From: Verrucomicrobiota bacterium
GTDB taxonomy: Bacteria > Verrucomicrobiota > Verrucomicrobiia > Chthoniobacterales > UBA10450
Direction of reading: 5' to 3'
Length of the DNA: 64,000 bases
NCBI GenBank assembly: GCA_003218375.1
Contig: QHNH01000010.1
Coordinates: forward strand, 187,887-251,886
The notes under the pieces are model-generated. The model was not told the origin of the DNA, ran no database searches, and saw nothing but the letters and a program-made list of their open reading frames with translations. A program made the translations under genes and the position numbers. How positions within the stretch are numbered: position 1 is the stretch's first letter; the number at the start of each line of letters is the position of its first letter. Below are positions 47,237-55,267 of this stretch, one piece after another.

Positions 47237-47785
47237 TTATTTTCCCGCAGGCGCAAACCAGCGCGCGAGCTTCATCTTGCCGCGCATCGCCGTGGGGTCG
47301 GCGGGGTCGATATTGAGGGTGATGCTTTCGAAGACCACGAACGATTCCGGCTGCTGGACGTCGTAAAGAAAACGAACGAGCGGCGGCCACGGGCTCTTCA
47401 CTTCGAAGGAGGCGAAGACCGCCTGGTGCTCGGGGGTGGCGTCGCTCGTGCCGATCGCGGGGTTCTCGATCACGACGTTATGTTTGCCAGCGACTTGTTT
47501 AATCTGGTCCAGAAGCGTCGAGGCTTCGCCGGGGCCTTTCAAAGCGGGCTGATGTTGCGTGAGCCATTGGGCCCGCTTCTCCCAAAGGGTGCGCTCGCGG
47601 ATGAAGACTTCCTGCACTTTGCGCGTGTCGCGCCGCGCGGCGAGATCGGTGCGGGCATGGTCGAGGGCGCCCAGGAGTTTGCTCCAGATGATCCAATTCA
47701 GGAGCAGAAAAACGACCCCGGCCACGACGGCGCTCAGGATGCGCTCCCGTTGATTCAGGCGCTGATACCAACCGGCGATCGTCAT
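47237..47785 (-). CDS. GspM-like type II secretion protein
   Basis: A 182-residue bitopic protein: LNQRERILSAVVAGVVFLLLNWIIW gives a single membrane helix, followed by a coiled-coil stretch and a ferredoxin-like C-terminal domain (PLVRFLYDVQQPESFVVFESITLNI). This is the GspM/PilO plan. Its start overlaps the gspL-like stop by 4 bases. Sequence conservation in this family is low, so the name rests on order and topology. Confidence 0.65.
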   Translation of the reverse strand: MTIAGWYQRLNQRERILSAVVAGVVFLLLNWIIWSKLLGALDHARTDLAARRDTRKVQEVFIRERTLWEKRAQWLTQHQPALKGPGEASTLLDQIKQVAGKHNVVIENPAIGTSDATPEHQAVFASFEVKSPWPPLVRFLYDVQQPESFVVFESITLNIDPADPTAMRGKMKLARWFAPAGK

Positions 47786-48960
47786 TTCGGTTTTCCTTCC
47801 AGGCGGAATTGCGCGTGATCGTTCGGCAACAGTTTCGGTGCGCCCAGCTCGAACTGGAACGTTTGCAGGTCCGGGTTCTTTTTCACCTTGTCGGCAAACT
47901 GGTAGGCAAGCGCGGCGGAGTTGGCTTCGCCGTCCACGGAAATTTGTCGGGCGGATTGATTGAAGATCGTGATGCGGACGTCCGCCGACGGCAGGCTATC
48001 GAACAAGTGGAGGATGACTTCGATCGGGTAATAATGCGGGTCGATTGCCGGGGCCAGCGCTCTCCATTTTCCTTCCGTCGCGCGAACAAACTCCGTTTTC
48101 GGCGCGTCGGTCGAGATTTTGCGATCGAGCCGCCGAATCTGAAACCGGAGGATGAGGAGGTAGGCGAAAAAGAGGAACAGCAGCGCGGCGTAAGCGGCGG
48201 CGCCGATCAACAGGCGCTTGCGCCATTGTTTTAGCCTAACGAGTTGAGCGCGGCGGGCGCGCCAGCTTTCCGGCAAAAGATTCAGCCGAGTCTCCGCCGG
48301 CGGCACCTCCACGGCGATGAGCTCGGCGTTGGTGGCGAAAATTCCTTCCACCGTGTCGCGAAACTCGTAGAGGCTTTCGGCGAGCAACACGCGCGGCGCG
48401 GAAGTGTTAATTCCCTGCAGCTCGGCACTCAAGGTCAATTGCGGCAGGTCTCGCTGCAGTTGAAGCGCGTCCGCGCCATCGAGGCTGTGGGTGAAACTGA
48501 CTTTTCCTTCCTCCGCGATCGCGCAGACGATCGACTCGTTCTCTGGATAAATGAAAAGCGAGGTGCCTTCCGGGCTGTGGGTCGCCGCGCGATGCCCGGC
48601 GTAAACCGTCACCTGGCTCGGAATCAATCCGCGCGCGATGAGCGGCGCCGCCAGCTCATTCAATTTCTCGTTGTTGACCGCCACCGCCGAAATGACGCTT
48701 CCCTCCTCGCTCTGGGAGATCAGTTCGGAATCGGTCGTCATTTCCTCCGGCGAATACGGCATCGCCTTTTCGATTTGGATGCGCACCATCTCGACGAATT
48801 CCGCCGGGTCGGTGGTGGGCAGGCGCATTCGTTGCGCGAGCACGAGCTCGACCGGCAACGCCAGGACGATGTCGTCCTCCGGTTGCAGCGTTTCGGCCGC
48901 TTCCTCGATGTTCGTCACGCCTCGCACTTCCCAAGCGCCGCTATGCTCGGCGAAGCGCAC
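47782..48960 (-). CDS. GspL/PilM-like type II secretion protein
   Basis: A 392-residue protein with an actin-like cytoplasmic region, one membrane helix (LIGAAAYAALLFLFFAYLLIL, near residue 250) and a short periplasmic ferredoxin-like domain with VEGEA-type VDGEANSAALAYQFADKVKKNP. This is the GspL layout (PilM plus PilN). The first start codon is GTG at 48960, but the frame is open further upstream to 49017, where the only candidate is an ATC just after GGAG in the gspK end. That upstream part (KRVYVIPSANGWDLV) looks like real protein. Confidence 0.75.
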   Translation of the reverse strand: MRFAEHSGAWEVRGVTNIEEAAETLQPEDDIVLALPVELVLAQRMRLPTTDPAEFVEMVRIQIEKAMPYSPEEMTTDSELISQSEEGSVISAVAVNNEKLNELAAPLIARGLIPSQVTVYAGHRAATHSPEGTSLFIYPENESIVCAIAEEGKVSFTHSLDGADALQLQRDLPQLTLSAELQGINTSAPRVLLAESLYEFRDTVEGIFATNAELIAVEVPPAETRLNLLPESWRARRAQLVRLKQWRKRLLIGAAAYAALLFLFFAYLLILRFQIRRLDRKISTDAPKTEFVRATEGKWRALAPAIDPHYYPIEVILHLFDSLPSADVRITIFNQSARQISVDGEANSAALAYQFADKVKKNPDLQTFQFELGAPKLLPNDHAQFRLEGKPK

Positions 48961-49018
48961 CAGGTCCCAGCCGTTGGCGGAAGGAATTACGTAAACGCGT
49001 TTCGTCGCCGGCTCGATA

Positions 49019-49942
49019 TTAAAGCTCCTTCCACGAAATTAATCGGATCCCGCCGCCTTGTTTAAAAATCACCATTCGCACGGTTCGAGTCACCGGGCCG
49101 GATTTGCCGACACTGACTACTCGCACCACGGAATCATTGACCGTGATCAAATTGGCAAGCTGATTAAACTGATCCGCCCGAAAGCCAAGCGCAATTTGCA
49201 CCTCCTGGAGATTGGTAAATTTCAAATCGTCCTCGGTCCCTTCGACGCCGTCCGGCCCGCGGCGCATGTCGATCAAGCGATCCGCGAGTCCTTCCGTGAA
49301 TCCCGGCAACGCCAGGAGCACATCGCGAGAAGCCCAGTTGATGTTGATCCTCGCGTCGGTGCTGCTGAGCGTGAAATCCTCGTCCCAATCCGCGCGCGCC
49401 GTGAAATCCTCCCATCCCCGCACTCGTTTCAGCTCGTCCAAGGTTCTCAGGTTGCCGTTCGCAGGCTTGTAACCCGGTTCGTCTTCCGCACCATTCAAGC
49501 GAACGAGGTTATCCGGATCGATCCAATCCAGCAGGCAATCGATCATCCGGTCGCGCTCGTTCAGATCGACGCCTTTCACTTCCAGATACTTTCGCAGCAA
49601 CTCGAGGTTCGCGGGATTCTCCCCGGCCAGGAGCAGGTTCAGATTCAACCGTCCTCCTTCTCCGGTGATGCGCGCACTAAAATTTTGATTGGGCGGAAAC
49701 GAACCGTGCAGGACCGCGGAACCAGGCTTCACCGACGGATGCATAGCGACCTCGGCGCCCGAACACGCCATCGCCATCGCCTCGAGTGCGCGATTCGCGT
49801 TGCCGGAATTCGCCAGCCGCGTGTTGATATCGAGCGCCCACGAAATCACCATTGCGCTCAAGAGAAAAATCGCCCAGAGCGCCAGCATGATCGCAGCGGC
49901 GCGAGCCCGGCTCTTTCTTGTCAGGTAAGGCGCAATCATCAC
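49019..49942 (-). CDS. gspK: Type II secretion minor pseudopilin GspK
   Basis: A 307-residue GspK. The N-terminal prepilin-like RARAAAIMLALWAIFLLSAMVISWALDINTR is followed by the large globular part with LLDWIDPDNLVRLNGAEDEPGY and LRTLDELKRVRGW, both characteristic of GspK. It overlaps gspJ by 4 bases. GspK caps the pseudopilus tip with GspI and GspJ. Confidence 0.9.
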   Translation of the reverse strand: MMIAPYLTRKSRARAAAIMLALWAIFLLSAMVISWALDINTRLANSGNANRALEAMAMACSGAEVAMHPSVKPGSAVLHGSFPPNQNFSARITGEGGRLNLNLLLAGENPANLELLRKYLEVKGVDLNERDRMIDCLLDWIDPDNLVRLNGAEDEPGYKPANGNLRTLDELKRVRGWEDFTARADWDEDFTLSSTDARININWASRDVLLALPGFTEGLADRLIDMRRGPDGVEGTEDDLKFTNLQEVQIALGFRADQFNQLANLITVNDSVVRVVSVGKSGPVTRTVRMVIFKQGGGIRLISWKEL

Positions 49943-50565
49943 AGAGGCGTTCGGCCGAGGGCCACGACCGCGCGCCAGTCGGCCCGGTTTGGACGCTGAA
50001 TGATCAGCTCGATCAGGCGCGGCAGCGTCCCGCTATCGGTCCATCGCTCCACCCAGGCGTTGAGCCGCGTGTCGAAATAACGGATCCGCAAGCCGGAGAC
50101 GTCATCGATCAGCGGCACCCAGGTTTCCTTTTCATCCGCTCCTTCCGCTTCATCGCGCGGTTTGCGATAACAACCGAGCTGCAGCCGGTCGCTGCCTTCT
50201 TTCATCGGCCGAAGGCGCATCCGGACCGTGAATTCGCCTCCGGCATAACGAGTCAGTAATCCAGGGCCGGCGCCGCAGGCCCAGACGATTTCATCGCGGG
50301 GTCGGTCGTTGAATTTGTAGGTGTCGCCGGCGAGGGCGCCCACGCCGGTCGGGAGGCTCTGCCATTGCGAGGTAAGCAAATCGAGCAACCCGGTGTAGCG
50401 CGCGTCCTCCTGGATTTGCGCCGAGGAAATTTGGAGCACGGTGATGTTGGTTTGGACGAAACGATAAACCGCCATCGACATCAGCCCCAAAATCGCCGCG
50501 GCCAGCGTGATCTCGATCAGCGTGAATCCGCCTCGTCTTGCGCCCTTAACCACTGCGGTAAACAT
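49939..50565 (-). CDS. gspJ: Type II secretion minor pseudopilin GspJ
   Basis: A 208-residue pseudopilin with the signal GGFTLIEITLAAAILGLMSMAVYRF and a beta-rich C-terminal domain (DVSGLRIRYFDTRLNAWVERW, a GspJ-like segment). The ATG at 50565 begins close to the signal and overlaps gspI by 20 bases. An upstream start is possible but would add residues unlike a prepilin leader. Confidence 0.85.
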   Translation of the reverse strand: MFTAVVKGARRGGFTLIEITLAAAILGLMSMAVYRFVQTNITVLQISSAQIQEDARYTGLLDLLTSQWQSLPTGVGALAGDTYKFNDRPRDEIVWACGAGPGLLTRYAGGEFTVRMRLRPMKEGSDRLQLGCYRKPRDEAEGADEKETWVPLIDDVSGLRIRYFDTRLNAWVERWTDSGTLPRLIELIIQRPNRADWRAVVALGRTPL

Positions 50566-50947
50566 AAAATTGAATCTTCCGCGATTGCGGCACGCCGTTG
50601 CGTTTCCATTCCGCACTCAGCGTTACCAGGTTGATGCCGCTGATCTCGGTGTTCGCGTCCACTTTCAGGTTCGCGGGGACCGATCGCTGCACGACGACCA
50701 CCTCGCCGTAACCGGTGGCCACTTTTGTTTCCTTCTTGGTGTCGGGAAATCCGGGCGTGGCCTGGACCTCGGCCATGCGATCGGAAAGAATTTGGCGCAC
50801 CCGATCGTCCTCGGCGCCGAGGGCGCTGGCGTTCAGACAATTTTGGATGGACCATCCGAGCGAGAGGATGCCGGCCGTAAAAATCGCCACCCCGATCAAA
50901 ACCTCGTAAAGCGCGAAGGCCGCGCGCGCGTTTTTATTTCGCCACAT
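50546..50947 (-). CDS. gspI: Type II secretion minor pseudopilin GspI
   Basis: A 133-residue GspI. The signal RAAFALYEVLIGVAIFTAGILSLG has Phe and Glu in the expected places, although the Thr-Leu of the usual FTLxE is Ala-Leu. The rest has a short beta domain. The ATG at 50947 overlaps the gspH end by 14 bases, which fits an operon read from gspH onward. Confidence 0.82.
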   Translation of the reverse strand: MWRNKNARAAFALYEVLIGVAIFTAGILSLGWSIQNCLNASALGAEDDRVRQILSDRMAEVQATPGFPDTKKETKVATGYGEVVVVQRSVPANLKVDANTEISGINLVTLSAEWKRNGVPQSRKIQFYVYRSG

Positions 50948-51419
50948 AAGCCACGATCTGAGCGCGCGCCGTGAGCGCGGAGTAACTCGCCGTCCAGTTG
51001 CCATTTCTTCCGGAATATTTTACCACCGCCGGTTCGCAGTTCCCCGATGGCCAGAAAATCCATTCCGCGGGCGGTTTCTCCACGAGGGCCGCGGGGAAGG
51101 AAACCTTGAGCGATTCGTTTCTCGCCAACTTCAACTTCACCGCCGGCTCCGGATCTTCTCCCCTCGCCAATCCTTCAGAGCGCATGCCCACCTTGCCATC
51201 GTACCAGACAATCAGGTAAGGCCGCCGCTCGGCGATGCTGCGCTCCTGCGCTTCCCGCACAATCTTATTGAACTCATCAAGCGAGCGGCGCAGCCGGCGA
51301 TCGGCCAGGACGCCCTCCATGCTGGGCACGGCCAGCATCATGAGGAGCATCAGAATCATTACCGCGACTGTTAGCTCGACCAGGGTGAAACCGGTCGTTC
51401 GATGAATCCGCCGTCGCAT
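50934..51419 (-). CDS. gspH: Type II secretion minor pseudopilin GspH
   Basis: A 161-residue pseudopilin with a clear class III signal TTGFTLVELTVAVMILMLLMMLAVPSM. The mature part has RRSLDEFNKIVREAQERSIAERRPYLI, typical of GspH. It is the first gene of the minus-strand set gspH-I-J-K-L-M. No gspD or gspE gene lies in the window, so those parts must be elsewhere. Confidence 0.88.
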   Translation of the reverse strand: MRRRIHRTTGFTLVELTVAVMILMLLMMLAVPSMEGVLADRRLRRSLDEFNKIVREAQERSIAERRPYLIVWYDGKVGMRSEGLARGEDPEPAVKLKLARNESLKVSFPAALVEKPPAEWIFWPSGNCEPAVVKYSGRNGNWTASYSALTARAQIVAYVAK

Positions 51420-51559
51420 TTAGAAAAGTTACGCCCTCGGCGGCAAATCACAAGACAGCGACTGCGACCGCCGCTCTTGATCCGGATCGTGCGGCTAGGG
51501 ATCCCTTCAAGCGCCTTCTTCTTCGGCCTCTTGGTTTCTCGATTCTTGCCTGACAATAG

Positions 51560-51579
51560 CCCAGCGCTTTAGCGCTGGG
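51560..51579. repeat. Hairpin CCCAGCGCT-TT-AGCGCTGGG
   Basis: A perfect 9-base stem lies upstream of gspH, followed at about 51600 by AGTCCTGTTAGGGACGAAAG. That combination looks like a dispersed repeat. It borders the 21-bp tandem array. Confidence 0.6.
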
Positions 51580-51629
51580 ACAACAGATTATTTCCGCTCC
51601 CAAGTCCTGTTAGGGACGAAAGCGCCGCT

Positions 51630-51923
51630 GTGCAGAATCGAAACGCCGTCATGCAACAGCCATGGAATCCTGTCGCGCGTTCAACCCCGGCCGTGCACCG
51701 CCAAAGCCCGGCCGCTTCCTGTCCGAGCCCGATCACGCATCGACAAGATCGGTCCAACGATTGCCCAAAACGCGCTGTGCACCGCTCAAATTCCATTGTG
51801 CAGCGCCAGAGTTGCCTTGTGCACAAGCAAGCTCCCCCTGTGCAGCATTCAAATCCGCCCGTACTCCGCCCAAAACGCTCGGCCGACCATGCAAAGAGGC
51901 AAACGCGCTTGGCGATGCTGAAT
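51630..51923. repeat. Degenerate 21-bp tandem array, about 14 units
   Basis: Units start at 51630 and repeat every 21 bases, for example GTGCACCGCCAAAGCCCGGCC at 51693 (first 20 shared bases GTGCACCGCCAAAGCCCGGC) and similar ones at 51777, 51798, 51819 and 51840. GTGCA heads most units. The period is a multiple of three, so plus-strand translation gives a heptad (VHRQSPA-like) and the minus strand also stays open. I see no start or ribosome site, and composition looks repeat-driven rather than coding. Confidence 0.75.
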
Positions 51924-52053
51924 GAATCGCTAAAGTAGATCGCGAAATGCCAGCCAAACCCTCGATGCTCGTCGATACGCATGTCATTTACTGCACTGTT
52001 GTCATGTTGAGTAACGTCGAAACATCTCTAACCCTGCCGACATCGAAGCCGTC

Positions 52054-52209
52054 ATGATGCGGGAAGAACGGATGCTCGGCTATTTCGTCGGCTTCGAATT
52101 CACCGGCGACGCGCTCTTCGAGATCGATCGGTTCCGGCGCAAAGAAGGCCGAGAGATTAAGCCGCTTACTGTACGTGAGATTCTAGACGAAGAGATCGAC
52201 GTTGCATAG
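52054..52209 (+). pseudogene. C-terminal remnant of a DNA methyltransferase
   Basis: It encodes MMREERMLGYFVGFEFTGDA through GREIKPLTVREILDEEIDVA. The ending, with YF-V-F-FT-DAL-EI-RF--K-GREIKPLTV-EILDE, resembles the C-termini of site-specific DNA methyltransferases. The frame is open back to about 52024 and closes at a TAA near 52012, so the catalytic part is gone. It lies 14 bases before the HEPN-like gene, which hints at a former restriction-modification or defence locus. Confidence 0.55.
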
Positions 52210-52223
52210 GAGATACCCGTTCA

Positions 52224-53153
52224 ATGATCACAAAATGGGTGTCGTTCGAAGAGTATTCCAAATGGGTCGAACCGATTTACCTGCGCAAGGGATTGTACAA
52301 TACGCGGGCGTCTGAGAGTTTGCTTCGGCAGATCTGTAGAATGGAAGCGGACGTTCAATCCCTGTGGCACGCTACTGAACAACTCCGCGACAGTGGGTAT
52401 GACGGAAAAACGAGAAAACCGAAGCTTGGTTCAAGTGACGCCGATAAGCATTACGCCTACGTGCACGGCGTGTGCGTGCATCTCGGGCAGCTTGGCGAGT
52501 CGATTTTCGCTGCCAACAAGTCGCTAGCGAAGAGCCCCCAAGGAATGGACTTCCTCGAGTTGCGCGACTTGCAAACCGATTGGGATAGTTACAAAACATC
52601 CGGGCGAATAGATCAGGGAATAAATGATCTATTAGGGGAAGCCGAGCGATTGAACGCAGCTTATTACGATACGGTTAACGATAGCGATGAATTCCTGATA
52701 GGGCAACTTAGTGAAGATCTCCCGGTATTCTTAAGACGCGATTTCGAGACAGCGCGCGATCAATTCTCCGTCGGACTACAAGAGGCCGGTTTCCTTAGCG
52801 CGGGTCGAGGGCTTGAGGGAGTATTGCGGGCGTTTGCTCAAAAGAAGGGTATCTGGATCGACCGCAAAGGATCGACTACGCCCGCTGGTGAAGCCGATTT
52901 CTTCGATCTCATTGAAGTATTGGCGAAGGTGCGCTGGCGGAGCGACAAACGACCTGTCCTTGACACAGCGACAAAAACACTGCTTCACCATTTACGTACG
53001 GCACGGAACGCTGCCGCCCACCCGAACGCGCATTTAACGGAAGAAAATTGGCGGGAACTTGCGGTCGTAGTTGCAGGCCACGCCGGTCGATTGTGGAAGT
53101 TAGCGCAACGACGATATGCAGGTTTAGTGGAGAAAAAAATCTCTCGAGCATAG
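52224..53153 (+). CDS. HEPN-like hypothetical protein
   Basis: A 309-residue protein. The N-terminal half is helical and unrecognised. Near the C-terminus is LLHHLRTARNAAAHPNAHLTEENWREL, with R261-NAAA-H266, an RX4H motif of the HEPN type that in many toxins forms an RNase active site. HEPN/DUF4145-like domains occur in defence and toxin genes. The fold and activity are inferred from the motif and need structural comparison. A decayed methyltransferase end lies just upstream. Confidence 0.55.
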   Translation: MITKWVSFEEYSKWVEPIYLRKGLYNTRASESLLRQICRMEADVQSLWHATEQLRDSGYDGKTRKPKLGSSDADKHYAYVHGVCVHLGQLGESIFAANKSLAKSPQGMDFLELRDLQTDWDSYKTSGRIDQGINDLLGEAERLNAAYYDTVNDSDEFLIGQLSEDLPVFLRRDFETARDQFSVGLQEAGFLSAGRGLEGVLRAFAQKKGIWIDRKGSTTPAGEADFFDLIEVLAKVRWRSDKRPVLDTATKTLLHHLRTARNAAAHPNAHLTEENWRELAVVVAGHAGRLWKLAQRRYAGLVEKKISRA

Positions 53154-53179
53154 CTCCCAGTTGAATGCTTCTTCGACCT

Positions 53180-53872
53180 TTATCCCGACACCCACCAGTT
53201 CGGCGGCTGCGGTAAAGTCTGGTAGTTCTCTATTAACGGGGCGACGTTTGATGCGATCGATCGAACAATATTTGCGAGCCATTCGATGTGGAAATGAATA
53301 AGCCGTCTGCTGAGTTCCATCCCAGCTGGATCAGCTCTATTAACGTAACTGACATTAGCCTGTAGCCGAGTGGCGAAGTGGCTCGCGGCATCTTCGGAAA
53401 GTTTGTATTCGTGCACGAGATTCGATCGAATGTGCTTGTAGAATAAGGACGGATACGAATACACGCGAAATTCTTTCCGGTCCGCTTTCGGCAGCACCGT
53501 CAGCAATTCCGCTTCCGTCATGTCGACACGATCTCCGACGAGAACTAAGCAACCGTTGCCAAGCCCGAACATTTCCCGTCTTGCTTCTTCCAGTGCAGTC
53601 ACATCGGCTAAGCGGCCTGCATCGCGGAACGACCGCCGAAGTAGCGGGACGCTTATGAGAGAGGGTACAAGCTTCGGATCCGCAAACCGAACCCATAGTT
53701 CAACGAATCTTCGCCGATCAAATCCTTCACCCGGCCACAATTCGGCAGCGATTCCGCTGAGCAGCGCGGAGAGCAGCACGCAGGCGTCGGGACACGACCC
53801 ATTGCACTCGCCTTGATCGAGCATCAACGCAGTGCCAATCTTTCGATTAAGGAATTGAAGCCAATCGCTCAA
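53180..53872 (-). CDS. Hypothetical protein with RX4H motif
   Basis: A 230-residue protein that I do not recognise. It has two Cys in GECNGSCPDAC, Trp-rich ends and an FYKHIRSNLVHEYKLSEDAASH segment in which R149-SNLV-H154 again has RX4H spacing. This could be a HEPN-like feature or chance. The best start is TTG at 53872. It converges with the HEPN-like gene with only 26 bases between them. Confidence 0.5.
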   Translation of the reverse strand: MSDWLQFLNRKIGTALMLDQGECNGSCPDACVLLSALLSGIAAELWPGEGFDRRRFVELWVRFADPKLVPSLISVPLLRRSFRDAGRLADVTALEEARREMFGLGNGCLVLVGDRVDMTEAELLTVLPKADRKEFRVYSYPSLFYKHIRSNLVHEYKLSEDAASHFATRLQANVSYVNRADPAGMELSRRLIHFHIEWLANIVRSIASNVAPLIENYQTLPQPPNWWVSG

Positions 53873-53898
53873 CGCATGCAGCTATAGGTCAATACGCC

Positions 53899-54708
53899 TC
53901 AAAAGTCCTTAATTCGTTCCTCTGCCGCGCGATCTTTTGATCTGTCATGCGCGTCCTTGAGCTTGCGCAGGTGTGCAGTGTAAGCGGGTGCCTCGAATGT
54001 AACGTCTAACGTGGTATTGCTCGCGTGGTGACGAGGAATACCCATATGTAGAGTGGCTACCAAACCGGTGTCCGACCGGCGAAATACGCTGGTCGTGTGG
54101 TATCCCCACGAGAACATATCGCCGCCATTCTGCTCGGACACCTTCTGCCACTCCGCGCCATCACCATACTTCTTGAGGATGGCGAAGGCATCCTCTGTCT
54201 CTTTAATGCCGCTCAGCTGATAATAGACACATGTGCCTCGCAAAAATCGAAACTCCAAGCCTGGGCCCTCAGTGGTGACAGCGAAACAGCTAAGCCCAGA
54301 CGGGCAATCATATGCCTCTACTCGGGGATAAAGCTTAAACTTATCTGTCACGTCTTGCTCGGATGCACCGATGATCGGGAAATTGGACTGCGCTGAATGC
54401 TTGCGCGCCGCCTCGAGCGGAGCGGCGGGTGCACTCGGCGGAGCAGCTGAAAGCGCGGCTGCCGGAACGGCAGCTGCGCTATAGCCGAGCGTCGCTCGAA
54501 GCTGGTCAGGTATTTCAGACCAAGGGAGAGTTGCCGCGCCAGTCTTGTGGATGATGCGGACTCCGCTGGAATCAGCTGCGGTGACGACAACGTCAGTGAA
54601 GGTTCCGCCCGTCGTCGTTGTGAGTCGCGCTAGGCGTACGTCGGCGGCGGCGAAAACGCAGCAAGCTGCGCATGCGAGAAGTGCAGCGATGTAATTTGTG
54701 GTCGTCAC
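53899..54708 (-). CDS. Secreted hypothetical protein after the attC site
   Basis: A 269-residue exported protein. A hydrophobic segment (YIAALLACAACCVFAAADV) is followed by a small domain found in Verrucomicrobia exported proteins (DVRLARLTTTTGGTFTDVVV, DSSGVRIIHKTGAATLPWSEIPDQLRATLGY), an Ala/Pro linker and a C-terminal domain with FRFLRGTCVYYQLSGIKETEDAFAILKKYGDG. The GTG at 54708 is chosen because it lies just after the attC recombination site; upstream ATG codons lie inside attC or overlap the next gene. Confidence 0.6.
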   Translation of the reverse strand: MTTTNYIAALLACAACCVFAAADVRLARLTTTTGGTFTDVVVTAADSSGVRIIHKTGAATLPWSEIPDQLRATLGYSAAAVPAAALSAAPPSAPAAPLEAARKHSAQSNFPIIGASEQDVTDKFKLYPRVEAYDCPSGLSCFAVTTEGPGLEFRFLRGTCVYYQLSGIKETEDAFAILKKYGDGAEWQKVSEQNGGDMFSWGYHTTSVFRRSDTGLVATLHMGIPRHHASNTTLDVTFEAPAYTAHLRKLKDAHDRSKDRAAEERIKDF

Positions 54709-54722
54709 AAAGCGCGTAGCTA

Positions 54723-54787
54723 CCCTAACGAGAATAAGATGAGCGACTCCGAAAGCTTTCGGAGTTCGCTCCATCGCTTGGTTAGGT
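54723..54787 (-). other. attC recombination site of an integron gene cassette
   Basis: Read on the minus strand, R-double-prime is ACCTAAC (54787-54781) and R-prime is GTTAGGG (54729-54723). Between them GAGCGAACTCCGAAAG pairs with CTTTCGGAGTCGCTC, with one extra A and a further unpaired G, the extrahelical bases typical of attC. The 65-base length is normal. The last R-prime base is not the usual pyrimidine. It lies 9 bases after the stop of the gene at 54797-55234. Confidence 0.85.
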
Positions 54788-54796
54788 CTGTGCGTC

Positions 54797-55234
54797 TCAG
54801 TGAAGAACTTCGAAATACGAGTAAATCCTGGCGCCAGCTCGTCGCCAGCCAATTGAGACAATGCTTCCATCGTCGTGGAAGAAGTTTGATTCCGGGTGTT
54901 TTTCGCCTTCCCAAGGAATTTCGCGGTATGCAAACCTGCCATTGCCCGACCCCGCCTGATACCAAATGTGGATATCCCCTGAAAGCGTGCCGTTAGCGGC
55001 AACTTTCAAGGGATCGACCTTAGCGAGATTTAGTATGTTCACGAGCTGATTTTCGTCGTGCGAGGTGTCGTGCGTCCAGACAGCGTTCGTTGCGGGAGGC
55101 GGTGGTCCAGAAACGATCGGCGACGGATGTATCGTCTGCCAAAGCTCCTTTGCGCGATCCAAATTTGTAACAATGGCTGTGAGAAGGCCAACTATCGCTA
55201 GCGCAAGTCCGTATTTTCCTTTGGATGATGTCAT
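54797..55234 (-). CDS. Cassette-encoded membrane-anchored hypothetical protein
   Basis: A 145-residue protein with an N-terminal membrane helix (GLALAIVGLLTAIVTNL), a Pro-rich spacer (PSPIVSGPPPPATNAV) and a small C-terminal domain (GTLSGDIHIWYQAGSGNGRFAYREIPWEGEK, then SIVSIGWRRAGARIYSYFEVLH). I recognise no family. It is the only gene of the integron-type cassette and reads in the direction expected for cassette genes, with the attC site following its stop. Confidence 0.65.
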   Translation of the reverse strand: MTSSKGKYGLALAIVGLLTAIVTNLDRAKELWQTIHPSPIVSGPPPPATNAVWTHDTSHDENQLVNILNLAKVDPLKVAANGTLSGDIHIWYQAGSGNGRFAYREIPWEGEKHPESNFFHDDGSIVSIGWRRAGARIYSYFEVLH

Positions 55235-55260
55235 TGTAGTTATGGGTGGTGCGTGATGAG

Positions 55261-55267
55261 ACCTAAC
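55261..55267 (-). other. Cassette boundary GTTAGGT
   Basis: On the minus strand this is GTTAGGT (the GTTRRRY consensus), 27 bases before the cassette gene start. When the cassette circularises, this TTAGGT would join the G of the attC R-prime, giving GTTAGGT, which pairs perfectly with ACCTAAC at 54787-54781. That match marks it as the left cassette end. A further GCCTAAC on the plus strand is at 55311-55317. Confidence 0.75.

Noticed and set aside
51606-51620. GTTAGGG at 51610 as a further cassette end
   Set aside because: It lies in a CCTGTTAGGGACGAAAG stretch that looks like a dispersed repeat and has no pairing partner for an attC fold.
51630-51923. Array considered as CRISPR
   Set aside because: Units are contiguous at 21 bases and degenerate, with no unique spacers and no cas genes in the window.
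51569-51982. Minus-strand 137-residue Cys-rich frame across the 21-bp array
   Set aside because: It is the reverse reading of a 21-base tandem repeat, so the frame stays open for that reason alone; there is no start signal or family.
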